Positions 17,901-25,103 of a DNA stretch of 64,000 bases are shown piece after piece. The translations under genes and the position numbers were made by a program. Source of the stretch: Pseudomonas sp. S09G 359 (GTDB lineage Bacteria > Pseudomonadota > Gammaproteobacteria > Pseudomonadales > Pseudomonadaceae); NCBI RefSeq assembly GCF_002843605.1, contig NZ_CP025263.1, positions 3,873,501 through 3,937,500 on the forward strand, given 5' to 3'. Each line of letters begins with the position of its first letter. The stretch's first letter is position 1. Below the pieces are notes generated by a model that was not told the origin of the DNA, did no database searches, and saw only the letters and a program-made list of their open reading frames with translations.

Positions 17901-19570
17901 CGCGCGAAAGCGCCCAGGAGCGCATCCGTCGTCGACAACGCTTCGATGTGGCGCTGCAACAGCAAACGGGCGAATACGAAAAAATCCTCACCACCCGGCA
18001 GGAGCGCGAACAACTGCTGATTCCGCTGCCGCCAGCGGCGGTAGCCCGGCTGATGGAGAGCGCCATCAATAATGCGCGCAAAAGCGTAGTGTTTGCTGGA
18101 GATGACCGCACCGAACTCTACAGTGCCAACACCGCCTTCACCAGACAAGGCCCAAGCCTGAACCTCGCGGTCAGCGCCAATCAGCGCGAGTATCTGGGTT
18201 TTATCCACGCACTGACCGAGATCAACGCGCGGCAGATCCACTGGCTTGAGTTTAAGGACCGCTACCTGCAGGCACTGTTCGACTTGGGCGAGGCCGGCAC
18301 CCAAACCTACACGCGACTGACGGCCAACCGCCCCGCAACGGAGTACAGCGCCCTAGGGGTAAAAAACCTGCAGGTGCGCAGCCTGAAATTTCTCTGCCTC
18401 AAGCAGTTCGAGCAGGGCCCGGCCCTGGCGCTCGATAACATCTTCGACACACTGCAATTGCATGTACGCACCCACAGCGAACTGAACGACCTGGCCCTGC
18501 CGCCCGCCGAACAACTCGAAGTATTGAGCAGCCTGGTGGAGCACTACGGCGAGGCACTCGATGGGTTGAAGGGCATCGGCATCGTCAATGCCGACGAGCT
18601 GTTGCCCACCGACTTCAACCGTTTGCTCGTGCTGGTCGAAAGCTTGTACCAGGACGCAGCACGGCAACTGGCTGCCGAGGTCAAGCCAGACCCGCAACCG
18701 CGCAGGCGCCAGCCCAAGCGGCCGATGGTGGTCAGTGGCAAGCCGGCCAAAAAAGTCATCAAGACCCGCAAGGGCATGATCATCGGCGAGCTCAAGCCCG
18801 CCAGCACCACATTGCCGATCGATGTGGTCGAAGTGCGCAGCGAGGACACCGACCAACTGCTGTCCAGCTACTCCCGGCATGACGACGTGTGGGATGAAAT
18901 CCGCATAGAGCCTGCACCCGCCTCGCCACGCCAGAGCCGCAACGTGCAGGATATCAAGGCGCAGGCCAATCGGTTGCTCGCTGGCCTGCAAGAGCATCTG
19001 AATCGGGCAAACAGCTACCTGAAGGTTACCCGCCACCCTCAGGAGCTTGAAGAAGTGCTGCAGTACCAGGCCAATCGCCTGGCCAGCGTCGCGGGCGAAC
19101 TGGAACGGGCTGCCGGCGAGCGCACCGACGCAGAACGCACACTGCTGGAAAACATGCGGGACGCAGCCCTGCGCCTGAACACCCACGGCAAGGAGCTGCG
19201 TATCAGCGCCAGCCTGCAACTGCCGCCCACTCACGCAAACCTGGAATACCTGCTGCTGCAAGACCAGGTACAGATCGCCAGCCTCGGCCAGCGCCTGCCG
19301 ATGCGCGGCGAGCAGCGGGATTTCATCCAGGAGTACGCCATCAATGACAAGAAAGGCTTCCCGTTATGGTATGCGCACTTTCATTACCCCAGTGCCACGA
19401 CGCCCAAGCTGGCGTACACCGCAGCCCACCTGAAAACCCGCGCACAACGCAAACACAGCTACCAGTCGTTGTTGAGCAATGCCCATGACTCGCAGAGCAT
19501 CGTCAATGTGCATCGCGGGTTGATCGGCAGGAACCTGGCCGAGCGGCGCTTCCTGCCGTTGGTGCAATGA
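14912..19570 (+). CDS. Giant DUF6543 (dermonecrotic toxin domain) protein
   Basis: This 1552-residue protein belongs by resemblance to the large DUF6543 / dermonecrotic-toxin-domain proteins common in Pseudomonas. Family marks include the N-terminal helical region, SGISDIRTYAADTLW, the junction IIEHRSLTLTELALKNL near 445, a conserved middle region, a hydrophobic central stretch (about 710-790, containing LLEGGGLLFSSLLLPWL and GWLLALMASAS), a charged Arg/Lys-rich linker (about 1245-1290), and the conserved C-terminus with LWYAHFHYPSATTPKLAYTAAHL. No metalloprotease HExxH motif was found and no catalytic site was recognised. The ATG at 14912 is preceded by AAAAAGGA. The gene stands alone. Family placement is moderately firm; toxicity is inferred from the family name only. 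Confidence 0.75.
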   Translation: MPTVFSPISPAHAVSLQFLSRPSLETVARQMLAEAIRQRFPTLAINLLHTRLASPQADGNWSLRLLMDHVLDYLASGVAPNFDDVAGLPCFLSDHPPTRLRMPEGAAQELQLSVIAELIRELPWALPLGLQNSLIDHWQQTGDTGASRWRWLADLLRETLRVSALRHSGLDLLERESLDQLIQYPDRDSRIERFGEHAVYAYCLQATLTHQSLSTRLLSPELMLVRVVAGRTLGLLCKPDGSIECLRSVETFTETWARRLATHYNVEAIACQRYEPDGNVFDAQAMLILNQQLENLAALRLPAGQPLAMLHQVYRQLTDPGLFFIDSLQVSPAALAALSPRIPDWLSHASGADQMRYREYCLALASAKKRSTGRTFLSGISDIRTYAADTLWQQMKRDEVTLGQIAADQSQADCFKPDDLELDFAVAAGYPGGAGIIEHRSLTLTELALKNLVGKPRGQATLRHRHAKPLPAWLTADYLSALVQQVDIGKAYPALLRTLLLEDSAEARQRETWFADQLSVQLPLQALELALKPPHALSRKGVHLVAALMQPNASQREVDGQPVVIRALALLRKPEAGADAVNTMFIIEAQDTQVGPHLLYRPLYADALLEFATRQALLEAIATPGELQTSVLTWLSNGARAVYDNGGFLQPHYVRFGQGDEFAPLQPPPPASLATDGASDELHQCLLNGRLMQYLFGSTARALVDQAERDSVSNNESRWAVLLEGGGLLFSSLLLPWLRGPAMLTGWLLALMASASQDIPALANPDPVTRELAAVDTLLNLGMLLLHLAPTPAITQPAIAGERLEQFLKPAVPRRESWPIRVAPTLSDNTVAVYGQWPGANQAPLDFSFANSRNQLTSAQRARLVRFKVPPPASLPEPIASGPDKGLYLIDRSTYALIEGDLFQVGHDADARVIVDPTDIRTQGPYLRLDDGRWVMDLRLRLRGGMPNKQLVAERQRKAARKQALQGQFELYLQQQVTEQRRVDLAENLWLQAQNDPRESAQERIRRRQRFDVALQQQTGEYEKILTTRQEREQLLIPLPPAAVARLMESAINNARKSVVFAGDDRTELYSANTAFTRQGPSLNLAVSANQREYLGFIHALTEINARQIHWLEFKDRYLQALFDLGEAGTQTYTRLTANRPATEYSALGVKNLQVRSLKFLCLKQFEQGPALALDNIFDTLQLHVRTHSELNDLALPPAEQLEVLSSLVEHYGEALDGLKGIGIVNADELLPTDFNRLLVLVESLYQDAARQLAAEVKPDPQPRRRQPKRPMVVSGKPAKKVIKTRKGMIIGELKPASTTLPIDVVEVRSEDTDQLLSSYSRHDDVWDEIRIEPAPASPRQSRNVQDIKAQANRLLAGLQEHLNRANSYLKVTRHPQELEEVLQYQANRLASVAGELERAAGERTDAERTLLENMRDAALRLNTHGKELRISASLQLPPTHANLEYLLLQDQVQIASLGQRLPMRGEQRDFIQEYAINDKKGFPLWYAHFHYPSATTPKLAYTAAHLKTRAQRKHSYQSLLSNAHDSQSIVNVHRGLIGRNLAERRFLPLVQ

Positions 19571-19579
19571 GTTGAAGGC

Positions 19580-19620
19580 CACAGGGCGGCAGGGCGGCAG
19601 GGACGCCCCGCCGCCCTGTG
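19580..19620. terminator. Bidirectional hairpin between convergent genes
   Basis: The arms CACAGGGCGGC (19580-19590) and GCCGCCCTGTG (19610-19620) form a perfect 11-bp stem in the 52-bp space between the convergent giant-protein and RND genes. No T-run follows on either side, so its strength is uncertain. Confidence 0.5.
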
Positions 19621-19622
19621 CA

Positions 19623-21998
19623 TCAGTGGGCGAACAGCGAGTTACCCTTCTGCCCTGCCAGCTTCTCGGGCTTGATCAGGAAACGTGCCAGCGCCGGCAA
19701 CAGCCACAGCGCGCCGAACATGTTCCACAGCAGCATGAAGGTCAGCATCAGGCCCATATCCGCCTGGAACTTGATGGCTGAGAAGATCCAGGTGCACACG
19801 CCGATCGCCAGGCACAGGCCGGTGAACAACACGGCTTTACCGGTGGACTTGAGCGTCTGGTAGTACGCCTCTTGCAGTGGCAACCCGGCGCGCAGGAAGC
19901 TTTCCAGGCGGCTGTAGATGTAGATGCCGTAGTCCACGCCGATCCCCACGCCCAGTGCTACCACCGGCAAGGTCGCGACCTTGACGCCGATGCCCATGAA
20001 CGCCATCAACGCGTTGCCGAGCACCGAGGTCAGCACCAGCGGCAGCACGATGCACAGGGTTGCCGCCCAGGAACGGAAGGTGATCATGCACATGGTGGCC
20101 ACGCACAGGTACACCAGGATCAGGATGGTCAGTTCCGATTCCTTGATCACTTCGTTGGTGGCCGCTTCGATCCCGGCGTTACCGGCGGCGAGAATGAATT
20201 CCAGGCCGTCCTTGTTGTTTTCCTTGGCAAAGTCCTGCACCGCATGCACCGCACGGTCGAGGGTTTCGGCCTTGTGGTCGTTGAGGAACACCAGCACCGG
20301 CGCCAGCGAGCAATTGTTGTTGTACAGGCCATCGGCACGCGCGATGGAGTTGTTCAGCACGTCCGGGTTGCGCGACAGGGTTTCCCATTTGAGGTTGCCC
20401 TCGTTCATGCCCTTGATCATCTGCTTGGACACGGTCACCAGCGAGATCGCCGACTGCACGCCCTCGGTGTTCTGCATCTTCCACATCAACTGGTCGATGG
20501 GCGCCATGGCTTCATAACGCGAGCAGCCTTCGGCCTTGGTCTTGACCATCACCACCAGCACGTCGGAGCTGGTGGAGTAGTTGCTGATGATGAAGTTGTT
20601 GTCTTTGTTATAGCGCGAGTCCGGGCGCAGTTCCGGCGCGCCCTGGTCCAAGTCGCCGATCTTGAGGTTCTGGCTGTACCAGAGGCCGCCACCAAAGGCG
20701 ACCAGGGCCAGCAGGATCGAGATCGGGGCGACTTTGGGGCTGGCGAATTTAGACAGCAGGCGCCAGAACGGGTGATCGCGGTGCGCGTCTTTCTTGCTCC
20801 GGGCGATGGCGCGCTGGCTGATGCCGGCGTAGGAAATCGCCACCGGCAGCAGGATCAGGTTGGTGAACACGATCACCGCCACACCAATGGAAGCGCCGAT
20901 GGCCAATTCACGGATCACGCCGATGTCGATGATCAGCAGCGTGATGAAACCCACCGCGTCCGCCAGGATCGCGATCATCCCCGGCAGGAACAGTTGCCGG
21001 AAGGTGCGACGTGCGGCGGTCAGCGCGTTGTCCGCGTCACTCGACTGCAGGGCGATCCCGTTGATTTTCTGCACGCCATGGGAAATACCGATGGCGAAGA
21101 TCAGGAACGGCACCAGCATCGAATACGGATCGAGGCCAAAGCCGAAAAAGTGCATCAGCCCGAGCTGCCAGACCACCGCCACCAGCGTGGTGCTCAACAC
21201 CGCGATGGTGCTGCGCACGCAGTTGGTGAACCACAGCAGCAGGATCAAGGTGATGACGAACGCGACCCCAAAGAACAGCACCACCATCACCAGGCCGTCG
21301 ATCAGGTCGCCGACCTTCTTGGCAAACCCGACGATATGGATCTTGACGTTGGGGTTCTGCGCTTCGAACTTGTCGCGGATCTTGTCTTCCAGTTCATGGG
21401 AGAACTTGCGGTAGTCCAGGGCCAGCAACTTGCCCTGGTCCTGCGGGTCCGGGTAGGACTCCAGCAGCGGGATATCGACGATGCTCGACTTGAAGTCGTT
21501 GGCCACCAGGCGCCCGACCTGGCCGGACTTGAGCACGTTGTTGCGCAGCTGGTCGAGGCTCTGCGGCGAGCCGTTGTAGCTCTGCGGGATCACTTCGCCG
21601 CCGGCAAAGCCTTCTTCGGTCACTTCGGTCCAGCGTACGCTGGGGCTCCATAGCGACTTGAGGCCCGAGCGGTCGACGCCGGAGATGTAGAACACCTCGT
21701 CGTTGATCTGCCGCAGGGTCTCCATGTACTCCTTGGTGAAGATGTCACCGTCCTTGGCCTCCACCGAGATGCGCACGGTGTTGCCGAGGTTGGCCAGGTC
21801 GTTGCGGTGCTCCATCATCTTTTCGATGAAGGGATGCTTGAGGGGGATCATCTTTTCAAAGCTGGTGGACGGGCGAATCAACGTCGCCTGCCAGAACAGG
21901 AAAATACTCACCAGCAGGCAGATCACGATCACTGCCGGGCGGTTGTTGAAGATCAGGCGCTCAAGAAAGGTCGCTTTATCGTTGTGATGACTGCTCAT
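19623..21998 (-). CDS. RND superfamily (MMPL-type) exporter
   Basis: This 791-residue inner-membrane protein has the MMPL/RND layout: one N-terminal membrane helix (PAVIVICLLVSIFLFWQ), a periplasmic domain, five helices, a second periplasmic domain and a final group of helices. The intramembrane segments FLIFAIGISHGVQKING and VVALGVGIGVDYGIYIYSR are the two pseudo-symmetric RND motifs. Members of this branch move lipids and hydrophobic compounds rather than drugs. It follows the YCF48-like gene by 15 bases and is surely co-transcribed. In other pseudomonads the same pair often sits with DUF1302 and DUF1329 genes (recalled); these are absent here. Confidence 0.88.
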   Translation of the reverse strand: MSSHHNDKATFLERLIFNNRPAVIVICLLVSIFLFWQATLIRPSTSFEKMIPLKHPFIEKMMEHRNDLANLGNTVRISVEAKDGDIFTKEYMETLRQINDEVFYISGVDRSGLKSLWSPSVRWTEVTEEGFAGGEVIPQSYNGSPQSLDQLRNNVLKSGQVGRLVANDFKSSIVDIPLLESYPDPQDQGKLLALDYRKFSHELEDKIRDKFEAQNPNVKIHIVGFAKKVGDLIDGLVMVVLFFGVAFVITLILLLWFTNCVRSTIAVLSTTLVAVVWQLGLMHFFGFGLDPYSMLVPFLIFAIGISHGVQKINGIALQSSDADNALTAARRTFRQLFLPGMIAILADAVGFITLLIIDIGVIRELAIGASIGVAVIVFTNLILLPVAISYAGISQRAIARSKKDAHRDHPFWRLLSKFASPKVAPISILLALVAFGGGLWYSQNLKIGDLDQGAPELRPDSRYNKDNNFIISNYSTSSDVLVVMVKTKAEGCSRYEAMAPIDQLMWKMQNTEGVQSAISLVTVSKQMIKGMNEGNLKWETLSRNPDVLNNSIARADGLYNNNCSLAPVLVFLNDHKAETLDRAVHAVQDFAKENNKDGLEFILAAGNAGIEAATNEVIKESELTILILVYLCVATMCMITFRSWAATLCIVLPLVLTSVLGNALMAFMGIGVKVATLPVVALGVGIGVDYGIYIYSRLESFLRAGLPLQEAYYQTLKSTGKAVLFTGLCLAIGVCTWIFSAIKFQADMGLMLTFMLLWNMFGALWLLPALARFLIKPEKLAGQKGNSLFAH

Positions 21999-22013
21999 TC
22001 TTTCCCCGCCTTC

Positions 22014-23063
22014 TTATTGTTTTTCGAGTTCTGCACCGGTGGGCTTGGCGACGCGCACGCCACCCTGCCCGGCCAGAATCAGGTTGCCATTGCCGGCCGC
22101 CGTCACCGCCGACAGCGAAATGCGATCCGGGCGGTTGAACACGCTGAAGGTCTGCCCGTCGTCGTGGCTGACCACCACGCTGCCGCCGTTGCCGACCACG
22201 ACGATGGAACCGTCCTCCAGCAAGGTCGCGCCCGACAAACCAAACTCCAGCGCCCCACGCGCCGCGTTCAATTCGACCTGCTCCCAGGTGCTGCCAAAGT
22301 CCGTGGAACGGTACAGGTTGCCGCGCAGGCCATAGGCCAACAGGGTTTGCGGCTGGGCGGTGCTGATCACGCCAAACAGCGAGCCCTCGTAGGGGCCTTC
22401 GAGTTTCTCCCAGGTCTGGCCGTCGTCGCTGGAGCGGAACATGCTGCCCTGCTCGCCGACGATAAACAGGCCTGCGTCCTTGATATGGGCAATGGCGTTG
22501 AGGTGGAACTGGTCTTCGTTGTCGAGGCGGTCGCTGACGTCTTCCCAGGTTTTGCCGCCGTCGGTGGTTTCGATCAGCGCACCGTAGGCGCCCACGGCCA
22601 GGCCGTGGCTGGCGTCGTTGAACCACACGTCGAGCAACGGCGCTTCACGCTTGAGGTCCTGGTATTGCTGGGTCCAGGTGGCGCCGCCGTCGGTGCTGGC
22701 AAGGATCTGCGCATCATGGCCGACCGCCCAACCGTGTTTGTCATCAACGAAAAAAACCGCGGTGAGCAGTTGCCGGGTGGGCACTTTGGCTTGGGTCCAG
22801 GTGCTGCCCTGGTCATCGGAATAGAGGATGTGCCCGCGATCACCGACCGCCACCAGGCGCTTGCCGGCGTGGACCACGTCGATCATCAGGCCTTTGGCGG
22901 CCTTGGGGGATTCAATCGCAAACACTGCAGCAACAGTGGTATCGCTGGCGGCCTGGGCGGCAGTTACGCCGAATCCAAACAGCGAGAGCGCTGCGGCCAG
23001 CAACGCAACCTTGCGTGCGGCGCGTGGGCGGCAAACAACCCTACCCATGACAGGCTCACTCAT
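22014..23063 (-). CDS. YCF48-related BNR/beta-propeller exported protein
   Basis: This 349-residue protein begins with a signal peptide (KVALLAAALSLFGFGVTAAQA), followed by repeated BNR-type blades with the S-x-D-x-G-x-T-W pattern: YSDDQGSTWTQ, ASTDGGATWTQQ, ETTDGGKTWEDV, RSSDDGQTWEKL, RSTDFGSTWEQV and SHDDGQTFSVF. This is the YCF48 / photosystem-II-assembly-like fold found in many non-photosynthetic proteobacteria beside RND exporters. It is probably a periplasmic partner of the exporter downstream. MGRVV further in is an alternative start that keeps the signal peptide. Confidence 0.85.
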   Translation of the reverse strand: MSEPVMGRVVCRPRAARKVALLAAALSLFGFGVTAAQAASDTTVAAVFAIESPKAAKGLMIDVVHAGKRLVAVGDRGHILYSDDQGSTWTQAKVPTRQLLTAVFFVDDKHGWAVGHDAQILASTDGGATWTQQYQDLKREAPLLDVWFNDASHGLAVGAYGALIETTDGGKTWEDVSDRLDNEDQFHLNAIAHIKDAGLFIVGEQGSMFRSSDDGQTWEKLEGPYEGSLFGVISTAQPQTLLAYGLRGNLYRSTDFGSTWEQVELNAARGALEFGLSGATLLEDGSIVVVGNGGSVVVSHDDGQTFSVFNRPDRISLSAVTAAGNGNLILAGQGGVRVAKPTGAELEKQ

Positions 23064-23349
23064 AGACCTTCTCCCAATTATTATTTTTTGTTAGGTCGTG
23101 TCGCCTTCCAGGGCCTTGAAACCTGCAATCTAGAGCGCCTGAAGGAAGCAGGGCCATCCTATCGGGCTTTCGAATCGTCTGACAATCGGCGCTACGTTAT
23201 CTTTTGTTAACTGACGGCGTTTGGCCATGGCCTGAATATAGCGGCATTACCAGGACTGATTAATGAATTTTTATTCCACCTATTGAAATATGGGAATTTT
23301 TATTCCATTAATACTCATCCTGAAAACAATAATGCAAAGGACCAAGGCT
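23064..23349. promoter_or_regulatory. Divergent promoter region with GGAA-N6-TTCC operators
   Basis: This AT-rich divergent intergenic region holds two copies of a 14-bp element: TGAA-TTTTTA-TTCC (23264-23277) and GGAA-TTTTTA-TTCC (23293-23306), 29 bp apart. The second is a perfect GGAA-N6-TTCC dyad. A TTGAAA (23283-23288) between them could be a -35 box for the dehydrogenase gene, which would place the second site in the promoter spacer as expected for a repressor. GGAA-N6-TTCC matches what is reported for RpiR-type IolR regulators (recalled). No regulator gene lies alongside. Confidence 0.5.
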
Positions 23350-24465
23350 ATGCGTGAACTCGGAATCGGTTTGATCGGCACAGGTTTCATGGGCCGCGCC
23401 CATGCCTTGGCGTTCAACAATGCTCGGGCGGTGTTCGAACTGCCGGTAACCCTCAAGCTGGCCGCCCTGGCCGATGCCGACACCGAACGCGCCCGACGTT
23501 GTGCCACGGCCTGGGGCTTTGCCCAGGCCCACGGCGACTGGCAGGCACTGATCGATGACCCGGCGGTGGATGTGGTCGCGATCACCACGCCGAACCATCT
23601 GCATTACCCCATGGCCATGGCCGCGCTTGCCGCCGGCAAGGCGGTGTACTGTGAAAAACCCCTGGCCGTGAGCCTGGAGCAGGCCGACGCGATGCGCCGC
23701 GCCGCGAGCACCGCCGGGGTGGTCACGCGAGTCGGCTACAACTACCAGCACAACCCGATGATCAGCCTGGCGCGGCAGATGATCGCCAACGGCGACCTCG
23801 GCGAGATCATCAGCTTCCAGGGCGAGTTCAGCGAAGACTTCATGGCCGACCCGGCGTCGCCGTGGTCGTGGCGCTGTGAAGTGGCGCATGCCGGTGGCGC
23901 CTTGGCGGATTTGGGCAGCCACTTGTTGTCGATGGCGCGTTACCTGGTCGGCGACGTCGTCAGTGTGTGTGCCGATACCCAGACCGTGCATGCCCAACGC
24001 CCGGCGTCAAAGGGAAGCAGCGAGCTGAAAAACATCGCGGTGGATGATCAGGTGCACGCTCTCCTGCGTTTCGCCAACGGCGCGCGCGGCACGGTGAGCA
24101 GCAGTTGGCTCAAGCATGGCTACAAGAACCACCTGAGTTTCGAGATCAGCGGCACTCAAGGCACGCTGGCGTTCGACCAAGAGCGCCTCAACGAACTGCG
24201 CCTGTGCCGGGTCGGCCAGGACGGTTTCCAGCGCCTGCTGGCCGGCCCTGCCCTGCCCGGCTACGCCGCCTTCAGCCCGGCGGCGGGGCACCAGTTGGGG
24301 TACAACGAACTGAAGACGCTGGAAGTGCAGGAATTGATCATGGCCGTGGCTGGCCAAGGTGCGGACGGCACTGACTTTGAGGCAGCGTGGGCGGTGGAGC
24401 GGCTGGCGACGGCGATTCGGGTGGCGGCGGCTGAGGAGCGCTGGGTGAAAGTGGACTCGGTCTGA
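23350..24465 (+). CDS. Gfo/Idh/MocA-family oxidoreductase
   Basis: This 371-residue NAD(P)-dependent dehydrogenase has an N-terminal Rossmann fold starting LGIGLIGTGFMGRAHALAF (GxGxxG with cofactor-binding Gly), the EKP motif in AVYCEKPLAVS (about residues 99-109) and the C-terminal substrate domain with AHAGGALADLGSHLLSMARY, carrying the catalytic Asp and His. Members oxidise sugars, inositols or amino sugars; the substrate here is unknown. The ATG at 23350 follows AAAGGA and gives the canonical start. It is a single-gene unit behind two RpiR-like operators. Its last 52 bases are copied twice more downstream in the 254-bp tandem repeat. Confidence 0.9.
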   Translation: MRELGIGLIGTGFMGRAHALAFNNARAVFELPVTLKLAALADADTERARRCATAWGFAQAHGDWQALIDDPAVDVVAITTPNHLHYPMAMAALAAGKAVYCEKPLAVSLEQADAMRRAASTAGVVTRVGYNYQHNPMISLARQMIANGDLGEIISFQGEFSEDFMADPASPWSWRCEVAHAGGALADLGSHLLSMARYLVGDVVSVCADTQTVHAQRPASKGSSELKNIAVDDQVHALLRFANGARGTVSSSWLKHGYKNHLSFEISGTQGTLAFDQERLNELRLCRVGQDGFQRLLAGPALPGYAAFSPAAGHQLGYNELKTLEVQELIMAVAGQGADGTDFEAAWAVERLATAIRVAAAEERWVKVDSV

Positions 24466-24595
24466 AACACACTGCAAATCCCCTGTGGGAGGGGGCTTGC
24501 CCCCGATAGCGGAGTGTCAGCCAGTATATTTTTAGCTGATGGACCGCCATCGGGGGCAAGCCCCCTCCCACACTTGGATCACCTATAGATTCAAG

Positions 24596-24719
24596 TCAGC
24601 GCAAGGCGCGGCGCAGTACTTTGCCGACGGTGGTCTTGTGCAACTCTGTGGTCCGAAACTCCAAATAGATTCGCGTGGCGCCGGCTGAGGAGCGCTGGGT
24701 CAAAGTGGACTCGGTCTGA
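24596..24719. pseudogene. Duplicated gene tails at the unit 1/2 junction
   Basis: The first part (24596-24667, minus sense) copies the last 72 bases of the fadD-like gene including its stop; it is directly joined to a copy of the last 52 bases of the dehydrogenase gene (24668-24719, plus sense, stop TGA at 24717-24719). Neither has a start, so both are inert remnants of the tandem duplication. Confidence 0.9.
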
Positions 24720-24849
24720 AACACACTACAAATCCCCTGTGGGAGGGGGCTTGCCCCCGATAGCGGAGTGTCAGCCAGTATATTTTTAGCTGATGGACCG
24801 CCATCGGGGGCAAGCCCCCTCCCACACTTGGATCACCTATAGATTCAAG

Positions 24850-24973
24850 TCAGCGCAAGGCTCGGCGCAGTACTTTGCCGACGGTGGTCTTGTGCAACTC
24901 TGTGGTCCGAAACTCCAAATAGATTCGGGTGGCGCCGGCTGAGGAGCGCTGGGTAAAAGTGGACTCGGTCTGA
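24850..24973. pseudogene. Duplicated gene tails at the unit 2/3 junction
   Basis: This has the same arrangement one repeat unit further on: a minus-sense ligase tail (24850-24921) joined to a plus-sense dehydrogenase tail (24922-24973). It is a non-functional copy. Confidence 0.9.
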
Positions 24974-25103
24974 AACACACTGCAAATCCCCTGTGGGAGG
25001 GGGCTTGCCCCCGATAGCGGAGTGTCAGCCAGTATATTTTTAGCTGATGGACTGCCATCGGGGGCAAGCCCCCTCCCACATTTGGATCACCTACAGATTC
25101 AAG

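Larger units (their letters stand above)
24484..25080. repeat. Three REP inverted pairs inside the triplication
   Basis: Each 254-bp unit carries one REP pair (24484-24572, 24738-24826 and 24992-25080) with arms TGTGGGAGGGGGCTTGCCCC... in head-to-head orientation and a loop containing CAGTATATTTTTAGCTGATGG. The same REP subtype occurs at 30420-30508. Confidence 0.88.

Noticed and set aside
19872..21653. 593-codon open frame opposite the RND exporter gene
   Set aside because: It mirrors a conserved membrane protein gene; the His/Gln/Asp-rich translation is typical shadow coding.
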